From Ricordea florida (taxonomy: Eukaryota; Cnidaria; Anthozoa; Corallimorpharia; Ricordeidae): a stretch of DNA of 64,000 nt. A program made the translations under genes and the position numbers. Location: assembly GCA_949710005.1 (NCBI GenBank), contig OX453284.1, positions 1,930,001-1,994,000 on the forward strand, given 5' to 3'. The notes under the pieces were generated by a model. That model ran no database searches. It was not told the origin of the DNA and saw only the letters and a program-made list of their open reading frames with translations. Positions 28,323 through 36,108 of the stretch are shown here, piece by piece; the stretch's first letter is position 1; each line of letters starts with the position of its first letter.

Positions 28323-28522
28323 TAAGTCACCTTCACTGGAAGGTTTTCACTGGCCATTTTTTCAATAAAGGCGTTTGTGAATGACGTTATGTCCACCAGA
28401 TTGCGGTGCCAAAACTCTGAAGAAATCGGAGTACTCGTCGAGTCAGCCATGATTGTTTTAACACGCGTGGCCTCACTTTCGTGCGAAAATGATGACGTTG
28501 CATCCCATCATGGCGGACTGTG
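28323..28522 (-). other. Exon-like fragment inside the insertion
   Basis: On the minus strand an ATG at 28450 opens MADSTSTPISSEFWHRNLVD and continues for about 40 residues (..EKMASENLPVKV) up to a possible splice donor (AAG|GTGACT) close to the palindrome edge. It is unlike the AT-rich viral genes around it and resembles a host-type first coding exon with its 5' UTR, perhaps carried with the retroelement. The source gene is not recognised. Confidence 0.4.
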
Positions 28523-29172
28523 ATTAAGGCGAATATAAAAACCAAAAGATTGATTAATTTCAAGGATCAACAGATATTGTTCAATGATAAGAATCAGCCC
28601 CTCATAATAATTATGCCCGGTACATATTCACTGCGTAATATCCAATCGATCTTTCTTAATGATACTGATAGGACAAAGATAACAATCATTGAGACTGATA
28701 CTGTTGACTATCTATATTCCAATAAAATCTTCAACATTAAACTTACGAGAGGGCTACAAGTTGGTTTAGGAGTGCCTGAAGTCATAAATCCTGGTAAATT
28801 ATACCCCATAAATATACAGATTAAGGAACCACTGAGACTTATGTGTAGTATAGTGGATAATAAGTCGTCATATATGAATAAAACTCAATATGGAGAACTT
28901 GTGAAACTCTCACCCTCACACCTACTTGCTAACATACCCTCACAGGATTATCCAACAATTCCAGTTCAAAAATATGAGAGCCTCATAAACCACTTCGATT
29001 TAAGCATCTTAGACATTGAATGGAAAAAACTTGATCTGAAGGGTTATCCCATAACTTTAAGTTTAAGATTCAGATAATAAATCCTTGATAAAATTTTTTC
29101 GCTCAAATTGACTGAATTATATAAATTTTTGTTATGTAACACTGACTTGCGTTATATAACTTAATGTTTTTG

Positions 29173-29520
29173 TTATGCATCTTGTGTTGTGTGACATTTT
29201 TTACAATGCGCCTTCTGTTTGTTGTGTTCACATATTTGAGATCCTCCACAATCCTTACAAAACCATCTTTGTTTTCCATGAACACATTTCCTCTTCTGTC
29301 TGTTTTGTTCATATTTTTCATATCCTTTACACTCTTTACAGCACTCCTTATTTATGTTGTGTTTACATATTTGTGATCCTCCACACTCTTTACAGTATGC
29401 CTTACGTTTATTGTGTTCACATATTTGAGTTCCTCCACAATCCTTACATTGATATTTATACTTTCCATGAATACACTTATATTTATTCATATGCAATTCT
29501 CTCACGGTTTGTTGTTCCAT
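29173..29520 (-). CDS. Cys/His-repeat zinc-binding-like protein (115 aa)
   Basis: After the MEQQTVREL start shared with PolB, the protein is built of about five repeats of the form C-x-H-(x5-6)-(C/Y)-x2-C-x-G-G (for example ICEHNKRKAYCKECGGSQ and CVHGKQRWFCKDCGG). Such CxH..CxxCGG repeats occur in several large DNA viruses and are taken as zinc-binding; a regulatory or nucleic-acid-binding role is likely but unproven. It reads inward from the right terminal repeat, which supplies its promoter-like motif, start codon and first nine codons. One repeat has lost a Cys (YEKYEQNRQKRKC). Confidence 0.8.
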   Translation of the reverse strand: MEQQTVRELHMNKYKCIHGKYKYQCKDCGGTQICEHNKRKAYCKECGGSQICKHNINKECCKECKGYEKYEQNRQKRKCVHGKQRWFCKDCGGSQICEHNKQKAHCKKCHTTQDA

Positions 29521-29720
29521 ATTTTTCTATGTGTACACAAATCTTTAAATCACTTTTCAAATTTTTATTAAGCATTCTTCAATTTTTGCTAGCATCCCCC
29601 GTATAAAATCCCTGATAATTTCTCTGATAAATAACCGTGCATGAAATCTTTTTTACCAATTCCCCGTATAAAATCCCTGATAATTTCTCTGTGTCCAAGG
29701 ATCGGTGATTCCTTACTACT
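29494..29720 (-). repeat. Right terminal inverted repeat (227 bp)
   Basis: Exact reverse complement of 14877-15103 as read, including both 30-bp internal repeats (29597-29626 and 29662-29691) and the TTTAAAG motif. It ends ..CCTTACTACT and is followed by GGATT at 29721-29725. Confidence 0.93.
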
Positions 29721-30304
29721 GGATTGCATCCTCTGTCCATTTGGTTGCTGTGCCAGTCATTGCTAAAATTGGTTGTCCGAAGTCATTGAGCTTCCACAGT
29801 TCAGAGTAGCTAGGACAGAAATAAAAGCCCCACATGTCAGTGCAATATAATGGGCTTCTTTAATAACAAAAAAAATTATGAAGGTCATTTAAAGAGATTT
29901 TGCTAAGTAGGTCAAAAAGTGTAGGTGTTAACACAGCTTCTGCGTGACAAAGAGGAAATTGTGGATTTCCTGTGATTGAGGTTGAGTTTGAAATATATTC
30001 TCCTTCTCAGACATTGAATAGCACACATTCACCCATGAGATCACAGCCTCTGAACTTGATCCAGCAACAAAGCCAAAAGTGGAAATATAACCACGGTTAT
30101 TCTTTGCTCCATGACAGCAGGTACTGCATAACAAATAGCTTTTTCCAACCCCAGTGGGCATAATGATTGTTGCGGGCAACCTCTAAACTGCTGATAATGG
30201 AAAACCCCTCTGAGAGTATCCAAAGTATTGTACCCTGTCAAATTGTGGTGATCAACAGAAGTAACAGCAGCAGTGACATCCTGTAAGGAGGCAACTGTAA
30301 AGTC
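29721..30304 (-). pseudogene. RecQ-family helicase copy, N-terminal half (pseudogene)
   Basis: On the minus strand an exon begins at 30304 after a good acceptor (TTTTTCCTCAG). It reads DFTVASLQDVTAAVTSVDHH, then FHYQQFRG and the Walker A segment. Walker A (MPTGVGKS) is in one frame while the flanking ICYAVPAV..TVVIFPLLALLLDQVQ is in another, so frame changes bracket the P-loop. An in-frame TGA follows. The Walker B box reads KEAH instead of DEAH, and motif III (MTGTATKW) ends in ..TEDAI at the Polinton junction. These lesions show it was, or has become, a non-functional copy. The splice acceptor suggests a spliced gene copy, not a retrocopy. Confidence 0.8.
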
Positions 30305-30460
30305 CTGAGGAAAAAGTACATTCTTCTGTTAATATTATTTTGTGTTTAAAACTCTATCTAGAAGGACAAAATTACATACACATACTGATAAATGCATAAA
30401 AGAAATCAATCCATGTGGAATTTATTTAAGGTTAAAACGACAAGTGAAAAGGCACGGCAA

Positions 30461-30605
30461 GATTTCCGCACAGGTCCCTACTTCATTATGCATGCGGCAG
30501 ATGAATTGTTCAGGGTAATGCACAAGTAAACATTTCTTGTTATTGTAGAATAAAAACAGTGTGGCTACAGCAGGCACAATGAAGTAGGGACCTGTGCGGA
30601 AATCA
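30461..30605. mobile_element. Palindromic MITE, family A, copy 3
   Basis: It has the same inverted ends as 10752-10875 (GATTTCCGCACAGGTCCCTA and its complement), 145 bp, with a slightly longer centre. No ORF. Confidence 0.8.
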
Positions 30606-32990
30606 TTCCGTGACCAAGATCGTGCCGCAAACAAAGAGCAGCGCTGTCTATAACTTTCTCGCAATCTGATTATTTTATTCCCCAAAATGAGCCTTTCTGA
30701 TTGGCTATTGCTTCGCGTGACACATTGACGCGAGCTGCGTTGTCTAAAACGACGACAGCAAATCAGATTGGGGGATTTGTAGCTATTCTGGTTAAAAATT
30801 AACGAGTAGACAACTTAGAGACGACTGGGGACAAGTCTGGGGAGTCACTGTTGTAGTGAAGCGCGAAACTTTGTCAGCATTGTGATCCGTCAAGGTAAGG
30901 AGACGATTTTTTGCTTGTGAACAACTGCAAGAACGCGATTTTTGGGTACTAACTGTTGGTGTGTGCATGCTACGGGGGCAGAAATAGCTTACTCGAGAAA
31001 TTGGGATTTTCAAACTAATTGCTCCGACGAAGGGCTAACGCTCGAAACGTCAGCACCTCCCTTTTTCCTTACGATGGTATAACTTACTTTATCAATTCGT
31101 TTGATTATCCCAATTTCTTGTGTTTCAATTCCCCACCGAGGCAGCACTCACAAGAACTAAGTTACAGTTGAGTTCACTGTAGTATTTAGATGTGATGTCT
31201 AAACTTGCATGGCATGGTACGGACGACAATGGTGGCCCGTCACGTTTGACAAGAAGTAGTCGATTGATTGTGTCTCTGGCAAGTCTAAGGTGAATTGTAC
31301 AAGTTCCAGCTTGTGATGGACGATTTGTATTTTCTCATCAAATTTACGGCTTGTCTCAACTAACTTCTAGACCGTAGTCGCTTGCAATTGATGCTCTCTA
31401 GCGAATGTCTGTTCGTGTCTGTTTTCAACCGTTAAATGTCTGAAACATACACTGTGCACAGACATGTCCTAAAACTGTTGCATGACTTGCAAAGCGGCCT
31501 TGTGACAGTCGATTATTATAGTTCGAAACATGTTTTTAAAGCCTTGGGCAAGCATACAAATATACATTTTCGAAAGTCTCCCTAATCAACTCACTGCGAG
31601 CTCGAACTGAAGTCAATCGTCTTGTAAAACCCGGAAGTACTCATTCGATCGGCAAACCTTGTTTAAAGATGTTTGTTTGGTAAGGACTTCTTTCACTCTG
31701 GCAAAGTTTTATGTGCTAAAACTTCTTTACTTTCACGAGGATTCCTTTTCACCATCGGTCCTTTCTCGTCGATTTTTTTCTAAGTGTCGTTTCGTTCGAC
31801 TCGTGCTAAACAAGTATTATAAAATACTTCTTTCGTCCGTTTTGTTTGTTCCCCCGTTTCGTTTTGTTATTTAATGTTCTATTGCCTGGCGCACATTGTG
31901 TATACTGCAGAAGGTGTTAAAATGCAGCCATTATGAAAAATCCAGGTCAAATTTATCAGTGCACAGTGGAGAATGGAGTCTTTAAACCAGCGAGCGTGAC
32001 GTGAACAAAGTTGTTGTGACTTCGTCCTAAAAAGCAAGCCAACAAAGGATGTTGTCGTCACAGACCTTTAGGTCGCGAACGCCGTCGTCAAACCCTCCCG
32101 TCGTCGCTGCGTTAAGTCTCTAATACCTAAAAAAGACTTTAACATGGTCTCTTTTAGGGGTCAAAAAAAGCTTGAGTCAAGCCCTGATTGGTCTCATTTA
32201 GGGGTTTCATTCGAAATTTCCGTCAAGCATCTCCGCCCCTTTCATATGCGAGTTGCCCCCTGGCGCTAACAGAGGGGGTCGCTAAGTAGCAATGTCACGA
32301 AAATAAGCTAAACCTTTGTGGATGAGTGATCATTACATTCTTATTCCATGGCTTTATAGGGAAAAGATTGCAAGCACTGGTGTATTTCAGATGGAATAGG
32401 AATTCCTGTCATACATGTATTGCAGTTGAATTTTTGATGCCATGTCTTTTTGATCTAGCCGTATTCTTTCACTTGTGTAATTTATCTGTCAGCGCCATCT
32501 TAAAATCTGAACCTTGTGACATCTAAGTAACTGAAGGATTTCGGGTGGTCGCTTACAGGAAAGAGTTTACCTTTGTTTAAAAACCTGTGAAGTGTTTCTT
32601 TATTATTTCACTATTATTTTCCTAGTCTGTATTGTTTTGTCTCCTTTGTTTTGTTTGTTCTACGTCACTCGTAAACGTAACAGGTTCTTACACCGAAGAT
32701 GAGCCACAGGAAACCAAAAAGAAAAGAATTTGCCAAATTTCAGGCCTCGAAAGTGGTCGCCGTCGCTTAAGAAATTAGATAAGTGGTCGCTTTAGAGAGA
32801 GTTTTGAAACAGTCTTGACTGACAAGTAAAACGGTTCTTTACGAGGTGGTTCGTATTTGATAGTTTGGAGAATTTAGTGGGAAATCAGTCCACTATAATT
32901 TTCCCAAATCTCATTACCTGTCTGCTTGACGATGTAAGTAGAAGTTAGATATTGATCACCACTGATTTGCGTCGCGCGTTCTTTTAACAA
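30606..32990. other. Intergenic/intronic region upstream of the TNF-ligand exons
   Basis: It holds a Penelope-like tail around 31000-31120 (CGACGAAGGGCTAACGCTCG with the AGAAATTGGGAT..ATCCCAATTTCT inverted flank) and a CTGATTGGCTATTG-type repeat near 30695. Nothing else is firmly assignable. Upstream exons of the TNF ligand (cytoplasmic and TM parts) may lie here but could not be identified. Confidence 0.45.
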
Positions 32991-32991
32991 G

Positions 32992-33794
32992 ACAAACTTA
33001 AACAAGAACACTCTGTTGAAGATGTACCAGCCTGGCCCTCCACTTCCGATGTACCCCACCCCATCAGCCCACATAGAAGGTGGAACTCCGCGCGCAGTGG
33101 ACAACCCTAAAGACTGCCGTAAGTGCTTGTGTAATCTACGATCAGACATCTTTTTGTCCACCGTATTTGTCACCCCTACACACCCCTTCACACCCCTTTG
33201 TCCCCCAAACCCTTTTCCCGAGTAGACAGGCAACAGTTAAGACTATCAAGAGAAAATGAGGAAAGAGAACATAACCCGTCTAATATGATAAGGGGACAAA
33301 ATCTATTTATATCTCATTCCATGGCTGCGCGGTTTCAACATGGCGCATTAAAATTACAACCACGTCTCTATTTTCTTTGTTTGTTGTTTTTATTATTTAT
33401 TTTTATTTTATGACTTTTTTTTCATTTTTTCGCCTTAGCTATCAAATCTTGGAATCCCAATGACCCTAAAAGCCACATGGCTGGCGGATTCGGGTACTAT
33501 GACGGCAAACTACGCGTCCCAATGCCTGGTCGCTACTATGTGTATGCCCAGCTGTACTTCTGTTCGAAGCCTGCTGTGAATAAGAACCGCGTGTTCTTAA
33601 ACTCTACTAACCGAACCCTGCTGATGATAAATCGAGATATGCAGCCAGGGGTGGAAAACTCTGCTTACACAGGAGGCGTGTTTTACCTACAACCAGGGGA
33701 GGAGCTGTACCTTAAACCTACTCCGTACGACGCCAGGCTGTACATGGCCCCAAACCACTGCTACTTTGGAGCTTATATGATATCACCTCAGTAA
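32992..33794 (+). CDS. TNF-superfamily ligand, C-terminal two exons (partial)
   Basis: The penultimate exon starts near 32992 (acceptor uncertain) and ends at 33118 (C|GTAAGT); it carries PSAHIEGGTPRA, the usual opening of the TNF homology domain. The last exon is 33439-33794 (acceptor CGCCTTAG), in matching phase: IKSWNPNDPKSHMAGGFGYY, DGKLRVPMPGRYYVYAQLYF, then SAYTGGVFYLQPGEELYLKP and YFGAYMISPQ at the end. The Y/DG-L-x-(V/I)-P-x-x-G-x-Y-(Y/F)-V-Y-(A/S)-Q strands and the F-x-G-x-x-x-I/L ending are diagnostic. As a trimeric ligand it would bind TNF-receptor-type partners. The N-terminal cytoplasmic and TM regions are not located. A poly(A) signal AATAAA is at 33923-33928. Confidence 0.88.
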
Positions 33795-33993
33795 AACATC
33801 TGCCGTTTTCACAGTCGAGGTTTTCAAACGCATGTAAACAGTTCGTCTTTACAGTAGTTGAATTTAGGTGGAAGTGGTTGTAAACTCGACTTGTGATTGT
33901 GTTACGTTGTCTGCATGGCCTTAATAAATGTCACGTCATGAAAGAAAACCGTTAAAACAATTTTTATATCGGTTTGGTTAACTATGTATGGAT
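33795..33993 (+). terminator. 3' UTR and poly(A) signal of the TNF ligand
   Basis: AATAAA at 33923-33928, about 130 nt after the stop codon, is the likely cleavage/polyadenylation signal. Confidence 0.6.
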
Positions 33994-34169
33994 GCATTCC
34001 TTTGGTATAACCCGAATCTGGATTTGTGGTACGAGGTCACACGGATCATGGCGCATCGAAGAAACCGATGAACGGCTTGTCCAGAGTGGATTCAACGGTT
34101 CCTTTGATGCCCCATGATTCAGATGATGTCGGATCAAAAATCCAAATCCGGATCATACCAAAGGAACGC
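33994..34169. mobile_element. MITE with GC(A/G)TTCCTTTGGTAT inverted ends
   Basis: The left end (GCATTCCTTTGGTATAACCC..) and right end (..ATACCAAAGGAACGC) are imperfect inverted repeats of about 30 bp around a short non-coding centre. Superfamily not determined. Confidence 0.65.
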
Positions 34170-34788
34170 GCCGTATGTTTGATACTGTTGAGAGAAGGTG
34201 CATATTGGTCACTTTTGGGTGAAGGGGCTAAACCAAACATGTAGAGACAAGGTACAGAATCATCTACTCTTGAATTCTCCCAAACGCGCCTCAGTGTATA
34301 TGAGCCAGTTCAAGCATGTTCTAGACCTAGACACAAGTTTGTTGCCAGTATTTTAACTCAGATTTTCGCAGCAAACATAAAAAACTATACATTCGAAATT
34401 CTCTGGAAAACTGAGCCGTGTCCTCGAACTTTGTAGATACAATTTCTAGCTACGATTTTACATCGTTCAAAGAGTAAACTGCGTACTGAACTGCCCAACA
34501 CGTACTCAGCCATGATGCGAATCTCTGCGACTTTTACGCAGTACATTCAGTTGCGTTCATATGTCTAGACACTACAATTATCCTATGACACAAAACCCCA
34601 GAAGGGATAAAAGTATTCCAGGCGGTTAGATTGAATGCTGCTTTAGAAAGCCATTTAATAAGTAGAGAACAGTGCACGTTTTTTTGGGCGAAGACACGAC
34701 ATCAATGGGAAAAGAAAATACAAGTACATTAAACCAAATTCTAGCCATGTTATTTTAACACGCAAAACTGTAAATGGTTTAGATAGAC

Positions 34789-34866
<78 letters not shown>

Positions 34867-35587
34867 GTAGGTAGGTAGGTAAGTAAGTAGGTAGAGAGAT
34901 GCCTTATTGTCTTAAAAACTTGCAGCTGTAGGCTGAATTACAAGAGACATTACAGTCAAAGGTATACAATATAAAAGATAAAAAGTTTATTTTAAAAATA
35001 CTTCTACTAACTCGCTAACTAACCACTACTAGCTATGATAATCACTTTGGGCTAAAAGCGTGACTAAAATTGAAGATTTTTTACATCGGGACGTAGACTT
35101 GCTCCAAGTCGACCTCTCGCAACCGTGTTGAGCGTGAGCGCGCAAGGTCTTTTAAAAGGCCCAACCAACCAGAAAAAAAAGTTAAAAGGACTTTGAGAAA
35201 GTCTAATCGGGACGTTGCACGAAGGTAAAACACAATCCCGGGTTTGTTCTTGGGCAGTAATTTACTGTGTTTTTGGGGGGAGGGGAGAGGTTAGGTAGTC
35301 AGCAGAGGGTGCCTGGGGTTACTTACGAGTTCATTGAAAAGCTTTGTTGAAATATCTTTTCGCCTGTCTATTCAATGGAGTTGGCAAACTTGAATAATCC
35401 AGGGCCTGGTTGTAGGTCATACCGGGGTAGAAATTCGCAACGCTCGTCAGGTCCTTGGTCTCTGAGGTAATCCGGGAGGGCGCGATGGAACACAGGACAT
35501 GCGTATTCGAGGGTGGACCCCAGAGGTCTCAGCAGTTGTTTGTGGAGTTCAATCGTCCTGGTGTAACTCCTTCAGAAAAAAACCTGT
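34170..35587. repeat. Gene-free stretch with a GATA microsatellite
   Basis: 34781-34895 is a (GATA)n array grading into GTAG units. No coding exon or further repeat was recognised in the rest of this interval. Confidence 0.7.
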
Positions 35588-35780
35588 AGATGACGCTGAC
35601 TGAGGTTTCGACAACCTCAGCGGAAGTCATCAGCAAAATAGGGTGATTTAGTATAGGTCGTCACATGTCTGTTCAACGCTATGATTGGTTGTTTAAGCCG
35701 TGATTACGGTAAAAACGAAAAGAATGACTCTGATGATTACTTCCGCTCAGGTTTTCGAAACGTCAGTCAGCGTCATCTAC
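35588..35780. repeat. Inverted pair of Penelope-like tails
   Basis: 35588-35635 (GTAGATGACGCTGACTGAGG..) is the near reverse complement of 35729-35780 (..CGAAACGTCAGTCAGCGTCA), with about 95 bp between. The plus-strand arm contains CTGATGA followed by CGAAACGTC, the order of a hammerhead core, but stem II is weak. A degenerate Penelope-like terminal motif is inferred. Confidence 0.55.
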
Positions 35781-35800
35781 ATTTGTGGGAATAGTTTCTA

Positions 35801-35970
35801 AAGAAACTGGTGCTGGATAAATCAAACGAGTTGATTATTATACCACCGTAAGGTAAATGGGAGGTGCTGACGTTTCGAGCGTTAGCCCTTCGTCGAAACG
35901 TCAGCACCTCCCATTTACCTTACGTTGGTATAAATTACTTAATCAACTCGTTTGATTTATCCAGTTTCTT
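35801..35970. repeat. Head-to-head palindrome of a second Penelope-like tail
   Basis: Arms from 35801 (AAGAAACTGG..GGATAAATCAAACGAGTT) to CGTTTCGA, and from TCGAAACG to ..CCAGTTTCTT at 35970, are reverse complements with a few gaps, meeting across a 14-nt centre. The arms share CGAAACGTCAGCACCTCCC with the single tail at 31021. Confidence 0.65.
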
Positions 35971-36078
35971 GTCATCTACAACAGTTCTTTTCAGAACAAC
36001 TTACACCCGGAAGATCGAAATCGAACTCCACTTTGACACGCCTCAGTTAAGTCTACTCATGCTGTACAAATGGCATAT

Positions 36079-36084
36079 TTTATT
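36079..36084 (-). terminator. Poly(A) signal of the 131-aa gene
   Basis: AATAAA on the minus strand, 25 nt beyond the stop codon. Confidence 0.6.
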
Positions 36085-36108
36085 GGTTTAACAAAGCAAA
36101 TCTCTTAC

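Larger units (their letters stand above)
27622..29077 (+). pseudogene. Polinton gene interrupted by a palindromic insertion
   Basis: The 5' piece (27622 to about 27708) encodes MLSITMYESETRVYLDPPLE and a few more residues before running into foreign sequence. The 3' piece (about 28523-29077) encodes the remainder in a continuous frame without its own ATG (GTG at 28520), ending at the stop at 29075-29077. Both pieces are similar to the intact short gene at 24703-25089, which shows they belonged to one gene. The intervening roughly 810 bp contain a 610-bp palindrome and an unrelated exon-like sequence. The exact insertion joints and target duplication are unresolved. Confidence 0.85.
14877..29720 (+). 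mobile_element. Complete Polinton/Maverick (adintovirus-like) endogenous virus
   Basis: A 14,844-bp element with apparently identical 227-bp terminal inverted repeats beginning AGTAGTAAGG and flanked by GGATT. Contents in order: PolB (+), integrase (-), capsid-like protein (+), A32-like ATPase (+), a run of small and membrane proteins (+), a 516-codon tail-anchored protein (+), a broken paralogue of the 24.7-kb gene, and a Cys/His repeat protein (-). PolB plus rve integrase plus capsid-like protein plus packaging ATPase is the defining Polinton set. The main ORFs are uninterrupted and the terminal repeats match, so insertion is recent; one gene is disrupted by a nested insertion. No adenain-type cysteine protease and no recognisable penton protein were found. 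Confidence 0.95.

Noticed and set aside
32690-32780. Frame TGSYTEDEPQETKKKRICQIS as an upstream TNF-ligand exon with a basic cleavage site
   Set aside because: An acceptor-like CAG exists but no convincing donor or phase match to the 33-kb exon was found.
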